A stretch of DNA of 64,000 nucleotides, taken from contig NZ_CP008852.1 in assembly GCF_000725345.1 (NCBI RefSeq), positions 2,447,693 through 2,511,692 of the forward strand, read 5' to 3'. The notes beneath the pieces were generated by a model. That model did not search any database and was not told the origin of the DNA. It saw only the letters and a list, made by a program, of their open reading frames with translations. The stretch is from Pelosinus sp. UFO1 (GTDB lineage Bacteria; Bacillota; Negativicutes; DSM-13327). Shown here in pieces: positions 16,515 through 24,471 of this stretch (positions within the stretch are counted from its first letter, which is position 1; each line of letters starts with the position of its first letter). Both the position numbers and the translations under genes were made by a program.

Positions 16515-17045
16515 TCATTCTAAAATTTTTGCGCGTACCAATTCCCCTAATTCCTTCGCTGATAAATCCTTACATATAACCCCAGTAAAAGTGTCTGTCT
16601 CATCAAATAATATCGCATTGTATGCGTCTAGTTTTAAGCATCGATAACTATTAGTTTTAGAAACAATTAAATACAAGCTCTTTTCTTGTATATATGCTTC
16701 TAGTTTCCCTTGTTCAAAAATATGGTATTTCTTTTCATCAAAACTACTAGTATCAAATTGTGGATAGCCCTCTTCCTCTTTTCCATATTTTATATTGCTA
16801 TTGTTTTTTTGAACCTTTTCATCCTGGAAGAAGAACTTTATATAACTAATAAATCCATCATCAGGGTTTATTGCGATATCAAAAGGAGGTTTTCTCTTAT
16901 CCTCTAAAAACCAGTGATAAGGAGATAAGCATTTAGGGAGAAATTCCAGTTTTACCAGCAGCAAATTTTCACCCATTGCCTCAAAATTTCTTTGAATTCT
17001 TATATTGTTTAATTTGTTACATATTTTTGAAATTTTCAATCCCAT
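16515..17045 (-). CDS. Putative immunity protein (unrecognised, 176 residues)
   Basis: This is a soluble protein beginning MGLKISKICNKLNNIRIQRN, with mixed strands and helices and the C-terminal segment DLSAKELGELVRAKILE. AGGAGG lies just upstream of the ATG. It follows leader copy G and a decayed CdiA box and precedes a cassette-end hairpin. No toxin remains. The immunity role is inferred from position. Confidence 0.6.
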   Translation of the reverse strand: MGLKISKICNKLNNIRIQRNFEAMGENLLLVKLEFLPKCLSPYHWFLEDKRKPPFDIAINPDDGFISYIKFFFQDEKVQKNNSNIKYGKEEEGYPQFDTSSFDEKKYHIFEQGKLEAYIQEKSLYLIVSKTNSYRCLKLDAYNAILFDETDTFTGVICKDLSAKELGELVRAKILE

Positions 17046-17099
17046 CTTATCCTCCTACTATTCAGGTAGTGTGTGGTAAATCAACACTGTATCAGTGTT

Positions 17100-17222
17100 G
17101 ATTCTTACATATCGCGTTTTTGATTAGTCCAATCACGTATTTATGGACTCATGTTAAGTCTAAAATCCATTGATTAAATTCTTCGTGGTTTAGTCATCAG
17201 TATCCTGCTTGCTGGCTATGTT
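17100..17222 (-). pseudogene. CdiA pre-toxin homology remnant
   Basis: A degenerate copy with the SKQDTDDxTTKN-type box at 17174-17217. A stop codon interrupts the box. Confidence 0.55.
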
Positions 17223-17223
17223 G

Positions 17224-17385
17224 GCAAAGTATCTATAGTAGCCAAGCAAAGGTCAGTATCGGTTGTGTAATGCTTGTGGGTAGTCGAAAGATTGCGTATA
17301 GGTATGTAATGATCGGTATTGGCTGTAGCGTAGATCATTACGGGCTCTTTTAAAAGCTAACGGATATCCCCGTTAGTTTTTCATG
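17224..17385 (-). repeat. CDI-array leader repeat, copy G
   Basis: The full block is present: AACGGGGATATCCGTTAGC, GAGCCCGTAATGATCTACGC, CATACCTATACGCAATCTTT and CCCACAAGCATTACACAACC. It is the most distal leader seen. No copy occurs to its right, although five more immunity-like genes do. Confidence 0.75.
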
Positions 17386-17410
17386 TACTAGCCCATAAGA
17401 CATAAAAAAG

Positions 17411-17513
17411 AAGGTCAGCAGATTTTTACGTGATATGCTCCCCCTTGCGGTAGGCAGTTTAAATAATAAAACTGACTACTACAAGGGGAGTATATCAAAT
17501 CTACTGACCTCGT
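17411..17513. terminator. Cassette-end hairpin interrupted by an inserted palindrome
   Basis: The outer arms AAGGTCAGCAGATTT and AATCTACTGACCT correspond to the usual cassette-end hairpin, but the loop holds about 69 extra bases (17430-17498). The original hairpin would end the gene at 17568. Confidence 0.65.
17430..17498. mobile_element. Palindromic MITE-like insertion, possible IS3-type end pair
   Basis: TGATATGCTCCCCCTTG...GTAGGCAGTTT and AAAACTGACTAC...CAAGGGGAGTATATCA are inverted repeats of nearly 30 bases around a short A/T loop. Ends of the form TGATAT-CCCC-TAGACAG resemble IS3-family terminal repeats, so this may be a deletion derivative with no transposase. No clear target duplication is visible. 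Confidence 0.5.
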
Positions 17514-17567
17514 TGGTTTCTTCAATTTAAATCTTATATTTGTGCTTATTAGTCTCTACCTAGTTTA

Positions 17568-17837
17568 TTAAATCTCAATTTCCCAAGCGATTCTTGCATA
17601 TTCAATACAAATATATGACACCCCTCCCTCAAGGTCAGAAGTATCCATCCGCATAGATTCCCTTTCACCAAGTATTTTACCTGATGCAACAAAAGTGTAA
17701 CTATTATCTTCCCGTTCTCCATCTAATTTAATAATCACTACAGATAAATCTTGCTTTATTTTTTCAAGGTAAGGAATAAAACAATCAATACCTTTAAGAT
17801 CATATTGATTTATGGGAAAACCCAATTTATTTGCCAA
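17568..17837 (-). CDS. Small putative immunity protein (89 residues)
   Basis: This soluble protein begins MANKLGFPINQYDLKGIDCF, followed by strand-like segments (DLSVVIIKLDGER, YTFVASGKILGER, GVSYICIEYARIAWEI). The family is not recognised. It ends before the interrupted cassette-end hairpin and follows the membrane protein gene at 17865. It may be an immunity gene whose toxin was lost. Confidence 0.5.
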   Translation of the reverse strand: MANKLGFPINQYDLKGIDCFIPYLEKIKQDLSVVIIKLDGEREDNSYTFVASGKILGERESMRMDTSDLEGGVSYICIEYARIAWEIEI

Positions 17838-17864
17838 TTGTATATATTGTATTAAGTAAATACG

Positions 17865-18395
17865 CTATTTATGTACTTCTGCTTTTAAATTTTTATGAAT
17901 ATCTCTTACTATGACCATCACTAGGTTATAAATCGTTATTATTCCAAGAAAATTGAAAGTAACTACACCTAGCACGTCACCTTTGGGAAAAAATGAAATT
18001 CTCGTATTTAATTTCCATAGCTTCCATATACTTAAATCCTTCATACCTTGCCATACAAAAGCAGGATTATCTTTATCATAAATTACTGGGAGTTTGCTGT
18101 TTATCTGTTGCGGAACATTAAGTTCAATCTCTTGGATATGACCATCATACACAATGACGTAAACATGACTAGTCTCTATTGTCTTATGCCGAGATAAAAA
18201 ACTATAAGTCCAAATGTTTTGAGGTTTATACTCTAATACCTTTGCAGACGTTTCAACGCCTCGGCTTTTAAACATAATAACGTCTGAAAAACTATAGATA
18301 GTATCCTTCAATAGAGATATAGTAGACCAACCCACTATTAAAATTACAACAATTAGTAATAGGTATTTCTTGCATAATAACATTCTTAAATTCAT
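17865..18395 (-). CDS. DUF3592-like membrane protein
   Basis: The 176-residue protein has a transmembrane helix at residues 12-30, an extracytoplasmic beta-rich domain (ETSAKVLEYKPQNIW, SHVYVIVYDGHIQEIEL, INSKLPVIYDKDNPAFVW) and a second helix at about 140-165. The order helix, VxYDxxNP-type domain, helix is that of DUF3592 proteins, several of which lie near toxin genes. In a row of immunity-like genes it could protect against a membrane- or envelope-acting toxin. That role is inferred. Confidence 0.6.
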   Translation of the reverse strand: MNLRMLLCKKYLLLIVVILIVGWSTISLLKDTIYSFSDVIMFKSRGVETSAKVLEYKPQNIWTYSFLSRHKTIETSHVYVIVYDGHIQEIELNVPQQINSKLPVIYDKDNPAFVWQGMKDLSIWKLWKLNTRISFFPKGDVLGVVTFNFLGIITIYNLVMVIVRDIHKNLKAEVHK

Positions 18396-18469
18396 TCAAT
18401 TGCCCCTTACTATGGATTGTTTTCACACTAATATCTATCGATTATATACATTCAATTGTTTATTGTATT

Positions 18470-18817
18470 TTAATCAAATTTCAAATTTCCTTTTTCCCAT
18501 TCTGATAAGGTCATTTTAGCGTTAAATGCAACCGCCCCTCTACCAGCCGCCACTATCGCTAGAACATTTCTTGCCTGCTCTGGCAATAGCGGAATTAAGC
18601 AAAATGCTGTATTTAATCTGACATTTGCACTTGAATGCTCCAAAAAAGGAATTAGTTTTTCGATTCCATATTTGGGATTTGCTTTCAAATCACGTCTGAT
18701 ATCGTTAATTATTCGATACTGCTTATTTCCTGTTTTAGAGTCTCCTCGCTTTAAAGAATCCTCCTGCTTAAGACATGCCTCTACAAACTCTTCTAGAATT
18801 TGCTCCAACGCTCTCAT
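18470..18817 (-). CDS. DUF2019/HEAT-like immunity protein
   Basis: The 115-residue all-helical protein contains IIDDIRRDL-type and HSSANVRLNTAFCLIPLLPE segments (the actual text near residue 40 is RIINDIRRDLKANPK). The VRxxxAxxLLPLxxxxA pattern is that of HEAT-like DUF2019 domains, common as immunity proteins to polymorphic toxins. The start ATG at 18817 is preceded by GGAGG. No partner toxin is present. Confidence 0.65.
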   Translation of the reverse strand: MRALEQILEEFVEACLKQEDSLKRGDSKTGNKQYRIINDIRRDLKANPKYGIEKLIPFLEHSSANVRLNTAFCLIPLLPEQARNVLAIVAAGRGAVAFNAKMTLSEWEKGNLKFD

Positions 18818-18893
18818 ACAAACTCAGCCTCCTCAATAATTCAAACGTTTAAATACCAACTTACATTATTTAACACCGATGAATCATTTATCC

Positions 18894-19487
18894 TTATTCG
18901 ACTTTGTTTTTCCATATATTGTAGATGTTAATCAACACGTCAGGATTTTTATCGTCACCAAAAGCTACTTTTAGTGAAAGATTATTTAAGATCCTATGTG
19001 GATCAAGTTCATCTTCATATTTTCCAGCCATAAATCCTAATAACACTGGGCGATTATAGTTAATATAGTTTTTAGACCGTGATTTAGCCAGGCCCCAATT
19101 TACATTTTTACAAGTTCTAATAAATACTTCAGCAAGATATATTGCAATATCCATGGCAATTGCCAATGTGCCAATGCTTAATCTTTCAAGATTTCTAGGT
19201 TTCCCACCAGGGAGAATCTTTGCTTCTTTTTCTAATTCTGCTGCCGTTTTAGGTTCAGTAATAACTTGAGGAATAAACCATTCCCACAGTATCCTTAACG
19301 ACTCAACTGAATAATCAAGCTTTTCTTTTTTTCTCCCACCCGTAAATTCAAAAGCATTGCTAAGTAGTTCCAGTCGTTCTGGTATTTGACTTAGATACCA
19401 TTCCAAGTGTTTCTTCGCTTCTGTTTTTGTCATATCATCGTAATGTTTTAAATTTGGTGGGTCTAATAATGAATATATCATAAGCAT
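18894..19487 (-). CDS. Putative immunity protein (unrecognised, 197 residues)
   Basis: A soluble helical protein beginning MLMIYSLLDPPNLKHYDDMT, with LSIGTLAIAMDIAIYLAEVF (about residues 103-122), which may be a buried helix rather than a membrane span. AAGGAGCAATG gives a good start. Its family is not recognised. It is one of five consecutive minus-strand immunity-like genes (17.6-20.6 kb) with no leader or toxin between them. Confidence 0.55.
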   Translation of the reverse strand: MLMIYSLLDPPNLKHYDDMTKTEAKKHLEWYLSQIPERLELLSNAFEFTGGRKKEKLDYSVESLRILWEWFIPQVITEPKTAAELEKEAKILPGGKPRNLERLSIGTLAIAMDIAIYLAEVFIRTCKNVNWGLAKSRSKNYINYNRPVLLGFMAGKYEDELDPHRILNNLSLKVAFGDDKNPDVLINIYNIWKNKVE

Positions 19488-19536
19488 TGCTCCTTATTCA
19501 GGTATTACATAGCCAGATAATTTTTAATGTGACATT

Positions 19537-19935
19537 TTATCTTTTACATATCGCATATAAAGAAACTAAAATCCATATTAAAGCAAAAATAACCACTGCT
19601 GGTAATACTATAAAGCCGAATACATTTTCTTCCATCTCCTGGAGGCATGAGACTGGTACTATGAGCCCAACAATAGATAAGGGAATCATTGTAGTACTTA
19701 TTCTCCCGAAGTTGCCTAAAATATCATTATGAATTCCTGTACCCCTTTTAAGTAAAGCAAATACTGCGAGATATAAATATCCGAAAGCTATTAATGCGAC
19801 TAATCCAAATAATGAAATATGAAAATAATGTCCTCCTATAATAGTTCCTGGTATTTGACTAAATATCATCGCGAGAAATGCAACTGGATTCCCTAAACTT
19901 ACTATTAGACCCCTTATAATATTGAACCAATTCAT
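19537..19935 (-). CDS. Small integral membrane protein, putative immunity
   Basis: The 132-residue protein has about four hydrophobic helices (about 8-30, 38-60, 80-100 and 108-128), starting MNWFNIIRGLIVSLGNP. AGGAGG precedes the ATG. It has no recognised family. Membrane immunity proteins usually guard against pore-forming toxins, which would fit its place among immunity-like genes, but no toxin is present to test this. Confidence 0.55.
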   Translation of the reverse strand: MNWFNIIRGLIVSLGNPVAFLAMIFSQIPGTIIGGHYFHISLFGLVALIAFGYLYLAVFALLKRGTGIHNDILGNFGRISTTMIPLSIVGLIVPVSCLQEMEENVFGFIVLPAVVIFALIWILVSLYAICKR

Positions 19936-20145
19936 GACTAACCTCCTAAGGATCTGGCTCGTTTTTTATTTGAGGTGAATTTAGTTTTATCAGAGATACA
20001 CACAATGTAATAATCTTCCCCTTCAACCGTTTTAAGAAAAGCTAATAGCGTCTATATCTGGTTTTGCTGGTTTTGCTAGCTCTGTTAACTCTCGTCATAT
20101 GCTGACTAACAGCCTAAAACCATGCTATACGGCGGCATGACGATA

Positions 20146-20185
20146 AAATGAGTCAAGGAAACGGCTCCATGGACTCATTGAGTTT
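20146..20185. terminator. Terminator after the Imm70-like gene
   Basis: AAAATGAGTCAAGGAAACGGC and CCATGGACTCATTGAG pair through GAGTC/GACTC and ATGAGTCA/TGGACTCAT, followed on the minus strand by A/T-rich sequence. It ends the gene at 20193. From 19936 to 20192 no gene was found. Confidence 0.5.
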
Positions 20186-20192
20186 TTTGCAA

Positions 20193-20603
20193 TCATTCTA
20201 TTTCAATATTGACCTTTAAATCTTGGGAATCTTTAAAAGTAACGAATATAACGTCAAACAAATCGCGTCCATCACTAGTAACAAAGTAGTTTGATAAGTT
20301 TGTAATGTCACCACTTATGTTGGTTCCCCATGGTGGCTTTTTATTCAAGTTTTCAATGTCCCAGATAACCTCATTAGGGCTAAAATGAGTTAGCTTAGAG
20401 CGTACTTCTTCTAGCTCGGTTACTGCTTTAGCGACATCAGTCACACAAAGTTTTCCATTATACAAATGGTTTAATAGGTAAGGATATTTAGTACCCCACC
20501 CTTCAGGCTCGAGATGGTAGCTTATAGTGGAGAAAAATGAATGCAAAAAATCTCCATGTCCAATTTCATACCTTAAGAAGTCAATTTTAAATCCAACAGA
20601 CAT
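20193..20603 (-). CDS. Imm70-type immunity protein
   Basis: The 136-residue protein carries GDFLHSFFSTISYHLEPEGW, WDIENLNKKPPWGTNIS and ITNLSNYFVTSDGRDLFDV, which match the pattern I know for immunity family Imm70. The length is complete and GGAGAAGG precedes the ATG. Members neutralise polymorphic toxins, but its toxin is not in the window. It is the rightmost gene of the immunity cluster, 260 bases from the recombinase gene, which reads in the opposite direction. Confidence 0.72.
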   Translation of the reverse strand: MSVGFKIDFLRYEIGHGDFLHSFFSTISYHLEPEGWGTKYPYLLNHLYNGKLCVTDVAKAVTELEEVRSKLTHFSPNEVIWDIENLNKKPPWGTNISGDITNLSNYFVTSDGRDLFDVIFVTFKDSQDLKVNIEIE

Positions 20604-20866
20604 TTCCTTCTCCTCTCAAATCACTTAGTATCGTATATTACTAAATTATACCATCAATCACACAATCAGGGTTATCTACATTTCCAATCACTGGAAAAAA
20701 ATGTTTTTTCTACAGAAAATAGCATAGGCTCATATACAGATATAAATATTTAAACTTAAGCGGATTCCGCTTAAGCTTTTAGAATGATATTATATACACA
20801 AGGCGGTACATCCGCTTTTTTCTTTACCTATTTAATCGAACATACGTTTTTACAAGGAGGCCTATC

Positions 20867-22447
20867 ATGCTAAACATTGCAGTGTACTGTCGGGTTTCAT
20901 CAGAAGACCAACAAGAGCGCGGTACTATAGAAAACCAAATCGAATTTGCAACAAAATACTGCGATCTTCATCAACTAAATATAGTTAAGTGGTATAAGGA
21001 TGACGGGATTTCTGGAACTCTCCCCTTTGAATCTCGTCCAGAAGCCTCCATAATGCTTCAAGATGCACAAGAAAAGAAATTCGATACTCTCCTATTCTAT
21101 CGCCTTGACCGCTTTGGCCGAAGTGCTAGGACTATCTTAAATGGTGTTCACACTTTGGAGCAATATGGCATAAAAATCAAGTCAATGACAGAACCCTTTG
21201 ATACAGGCGACCCTTCAGGTAGATTTCTTCTCACTATCCTTGCCGGTGTTGCTGATTTAGAACGTTCCAATATTTTAGACCGTCTTTGGCATGGCACAAA
21301 CCGTGCTGCACGTAATGGCAAATGGCTTGGTGGTATTTGTCCATATGGGTACCGAGTTGATGATGAAGGATTCCTTACTGTTAGTGACACTCCCCTCCCT
21401 GGCTTTGACATGTCAGAGGCTGATGTTGTGCAAATGATTTACAGGCTAACAACTGAGCAGCATATGAGTACCATCAAAATCGCTGATTATCTTAATGCCT
21501 TAGGAATTCCACCTAAATATGCAATAGAGGGTCGTAAGATCGCTAAAGGCAAACGAAAAGAAAATACATCTGGGCATTGGCTTCCAGGTCGTGTCAGAAA
21601 TATGATTGTACAGGAAACTTATAAAGGGATCCATTTTTTCGGTAAACGTTCTAAAAAAGTAAGAGAAGTAATCAAACGCGAAGTACCTGCTATTGTAGAT
21701 GAAGATAGTTGGGATAAGGCTCAACTTGTATTAAAAGACAATCAACTTGAAGCTGTACGCTTTACTAAGTATAGTTACTTACTTAAGTCTCTTGTAAAAT
21801 GCTCACTATGTGGTCTAAACTTCTCTGGGACTGGTTATTCAGGCGTAAATGGACAACGTACTGCCTATTATGTATGTAATGGAAAAACATCCTATAGAGG
21901 CAAGTACATGGGAAAATGCGTAGCCAAAAATGTAGCTGCCAACTGGTTAGATGAAAAGGTTTGGAATGATTGCGTTAATTTCATCAATAATCCTGGACAA
22001 TTATTAACTGACCTATCACCAGATGAACAAGAACTATTGTTAATTACTTCTTCCCTCTCTCAAAAAGATACAGAGAAGCAATCTATCCTCGACCTATATA
22101 GAAAGCAACTTATAACCAGTAAAGATGTGGAAGATCAGCTCTCTAAAATTGCTATTGAGAGATCGGCTCTTGAATACCGGCAGAAAGAATTAAAAAATGC
22201 CCTCCTTACGACTAATGATGAAGATTATCGTAAAAAGGACGCTCTTATGCTCTTAGGTGATTTAAAAGAAAAACTAACAGGTCAAATTACATATGAAACG
22301 AAACGGAATATTATTAAGCAACTCGTACGTGAGGTAGTTGTTTGCACGACACATTCTGATAATAGGGATGCTCCTGAAGTAAAAGTTCACATCAAGTTTG
22401 TTTTTCCCCAGATAGTTCCATGCACGGACAAGGATTCATTGCCGTAA
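20867..22447 (+). CDS. Large serine recombinase
   Basis: The 526-residue protein has a resolvase catalytic domain (residues 1-150, YCRVSSEDQ with the nucleophilic Ser, then [16 protein letters not shown]), a Recombinase domain (about 160-280), a zinc-ribbon ([10 protein letters not shown]... YYVCNGKT... KCVAKN) and a C-terminal coiled coil (about 390-480). This is the architecture of phage and conjugative-element integrases. AAGGAGG lies upstream of the ATG. Its last codons overlap a comM fragment on the other strand, so the attachment site reaches into its 3' end. It probably moved the adjacent CDI/immunity segment or a larger element now deleted. Confidence 0.93.
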   Translation: MLNIAVYCRVSSEDQQERGTIENQIEFATKYCDLHQLNIVKWYKDDGISGTLPFESRPEASIMLQDAQEKKFDTLLFYRLDRFGRSARTILNGVHTLEQYGIKIKSMTEPFDTGDPSGRFLLTILAGVADLERSNILDRLWHGTNRAARNGKWLGGICPYGYRVDDEGFLTVSDTPLPGFDMSEADVVQMIYRLTTEQHMSTIKIADYLNALGIPPKYAIEGRKIAKGKRKENTSGHWLPGRVRNMIVQETYKGIHFFGKRSKKVREVIKREVPAIVDEDSWDKAQLVLKDNQLEAVRFTKYSYLLKSLVKCSLCGLNFSGTGYSGVNGQRTAYYVCNGKTSYRGKYMGKCVAKNVAANWLDEKVWNDCVNFINNPGQLLTDLSPDEQELLLITSSLSQKDTEKQSILDLYRKQLITSKDVEDQLSKIAIERSALEYRQKELKNALLTTNDEDYRKKDALMLLGDLKEKLTGQITYETKRNIIKQLVREVVVCTTHSDNRDAPEVKVHIKFVFPQIVPCTDKDSLP

Positions 22448-22667
22448 GAAGCATTAGCTTTGCTGGATAAGAAAAAGAAGCATTAACTCTCGAAATTGTA
22501 ACTTGTCCATCTTCTAAGGGGTGGCGTAATACTTCTAAAACAGCTCTTGGAAATTCAGCTAACTCATCTAAAAATAACACACCATGATGGCTCAATGTAA
22601 CTTCGCCGGGCCGAGGGATACGTCCACCACCTACCATGCTAGCAGCAGAAATAGTGTGATGAGGACT
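22422..22667 (-). pseudogene. comM: Internal fragment of comM (YifB, Mg-chelatase-like ATPase)
   Basis: The translation [67 protein letters not shown] is the AAA+ core of ComM, including the Walker B FLDE. Homology starts abruptly at about 22667 and ends abruptly at CPC (22422), where a glycine should follow. Only about 80 of some 500 residues remain, so it is dead. The 3' break coincides with the end of the serine recombinase, as expected if comM was the integration target. Confidence 0.8.
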
Positions 22668-22746
22668 GTGAAATAAATGTAGGCAAAAACCTTTAATGGT
22701 AAAGACGCACCGGAAATTATCCTTCATCATGAGCTCGTAGCTTAGA

Positions 22747-22785
22747 AAGAAACGGGGGACTCAGAAAACGAGCACCCCCGTTTAA
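22747..22785. terminator. Terminator of the NCS1 permease gene
   Basis: AAACGGGGG at 22749 and CCCCCGTTT at about 22775-22783 form a GC-rich stem around a 16-base loop, with an A-rich flank on the left (T-rich on the minus strand). Confidence 0.55.
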
Positions 22786-22828
22786 GTACATAGTTAATTT
22801 AATCGGTCTCCCTTCTTTTCTGCAACTA

Positions 22829-24274
22829 TCAAGATTCTTCAGGGTAAATCATATCCGCAGGGGCTACATTGAAACGTATTGCCCATGGATAATATATGAG
22901 AGCAGTTGCGATTAATCCAACAATCCAGGAAATATCAGTACCTCCTAGCATCTTAGTAATGGGGCCTGTGTACATGGCTTGAGCTAGAAAGGGGATTTGT
23001 ATCAGTACACCGATAAAATAGGAGATAATGGCAGGTACGTTCCATTTGCCGTAACGTCCATTAGGATCATATAAGGCCGGCACATCAATTTTTTCCTTTG
23101 AGATCCAATAAAAATCAACGAGATTAATAACACTCCACGGTGTGAAAACCATGAGCAGTACCAAGACGAAGTTCTTGAAAAGATTGAGAAAGTCTTTGCT
23201 GGCAAAGATAGCAATAAAGACCGACGCTATAATCATTCCCAGAATGAACAAAGTCCGTTGAGTTGTCGTAGCACTCTTTTTACCATTAAGAGCTGTAGTA
23301 ATTGTCAGCATGGACATGAAAGAACCATAGGCATTAAGCGTATTGACTGTTAATTTGCCGATGACTATGACCATGTAGATCAAGGCGGAAACAATTCCGA
23401 TTCCACCTAGTTCACCTAAATAACCCACCTGATTTTTCAGGAAACTACCGCCGTACCCCGCAAGGCTGGCGGCGCTAATGATGACGCCGAGAGTCATCGC
23501 CCATTGGGTGCCAATGACGCTTCCCATAAAGGTATTCCAGAATGTGACCGACTGAGGAGTGCTGCGTGGCAGATAACGGCTGTAGTCTGCCACGTAAGGA
23601 CCGAAGGTGAGTTGCCAGCCTGCTGAGAGGGAAACGGCCAACAAGAAGGTTGTCAATTCGAAAGGTTTAACTCCAAATAAAGAAGCTACAGGAAATTTGG
23701 TGAATGCCATGACCGTAAGATAGGTGAAGCCGAGGATACCCGTAATGGTAGCGATCCTACCTAGAGCATGGATATATTTGTACCCAAGAATCGACAGCAA
23801 CGCTGTGAGGCTTCCGAAGATTATTATACCTACCGCTGGAGTTTCGACGCCAAGGATGCCGTTTACAGCCTGCCCGGAAAGTACTGTGCCGGTTGAAGCG
23901 AAACCGAGGTACATAATTACAACTAAAACAAGGGGTATAATAGCACCGATAACGCCAAACTGAGCGCGACTGGAGATCATCTGTGGTAAACCCAAGCGCG
24001 GTCCTTGCGCAGAATGAAGGGCCATTACAGCACCTCCCATGATATTACCGATGAGTAGTCCGATGAAAGCCCAAAGAGCGTCAGCTCCAAAGACTACAGC
24101 CAAGGCGCCGTCCACCACAGAAGTAATCTGCATATTTGCGCCGAACCAGAGTGTGAACTGACTAAATGGAGTGCCATGTCTTTCATGATCAGGAATCATG
24201 TCAATAGAACGTATTTCAATCAAACTTTCTTTTGCTTGGTCCACCATTTCCACTCCTTTTTTATAAACTATCAA
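22829..24274 (-). CDS. NCS1-family nucleobase permease (CodB-like)
   Basis: The 481-residue membrane protein has about 12 helices. TPFSQFTLWFGANMQITSVV near residue 37, FGPYVADYSRYLPR (about 226) and VDFYWISKEKID (about 385) are typical of cytosine/purine/allantoin permeases of the nucleobase:cation symporter-1 family. It imports a nucleobase or related ring compound; the exact substrate cannot be read. The frame starts at 24274; an internal ATG nine codons later (MVDQAKES) is better placed after GGAG and is probably the true start. It stands alone with its own terminator. Confidence 0.88.
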   Translation of the reverse strand: MIVYKKGVEMVDQAKESLIEIRSIDMIPDHERHGTPFSQFTLWFGANMQITSVVDGALAVVFGADALWAFIGLLIGNIMGGAVMALHSAQGPRLGLPQMISSRAQFGVIGAIIPLVLVVIMYLGFASTGTVLSGQAVNGILGVETPAVGIIIFGSLTALLSILGYKYIHALGRIATITGILGFTYLTVMAFTKFPVASLFGVKPFELTTFLLAVSLSAGWQLTFGPYVADYSRYLPRSTPQSVTFWNTFMGSVIGTQWAMTLGVIISAASLAGYGGSFLKNQVGYLGELGGIGIVSALIYMVIVIGKLTVNTLNAYGSFMSMLTITTALNGKKSATTTQRTLFILGMIIASVFIAIFASKDFLNLFKNFVLVLLMVFTPWSVINLVDFYWISKEKIDVPALYDPNGRYGKWNVPAIISYFIGVLIQIPFLAQAMYTGPITKMLGGTDISWIVGLIATALIYYPWAIRFNVAPADMIYPEES

Positions 24275-24315
24275 TCATTACAATACAATATGTAAAAAAT
24301 ATGATTACGATAACA

Positions 24316-24420
24316 AAAAAAACACAGCTCTGCTCCATTAATGGATAAGCTGTGTCTTTTTTAGTTTTTCACCGGTTCTGCGTATCAGGTCAAACGGCGA
24401 ATTTTTTTACGATAAATAGC
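24316..24420. repeat. Dispersed repeat, copy 3
   Basis: AAACACAGC-CCATTAATGG-GCTGTGTTTT-type hairpin (24318-24362), then TTTTTCACCGGTTCTGCGTA, TCAGGTCAAACGGCGAATTT. It matches 4234-4350 and the second half matches 27448-27502. It may terminate the leuA-like gene on the minus strand. Confidence 0.6.
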
Positions 24421-24471
24421 TCAATTGAACGAACAAGTCAAGACTGACTATTGCAGTCAGCATTACTATGC

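Noticed and set aside
7237-17385. CRISPR array
   Set aside because: The repeats are about 150 bp with gene-sized, protein-coding spacers of very different length, and no cas genes are present.
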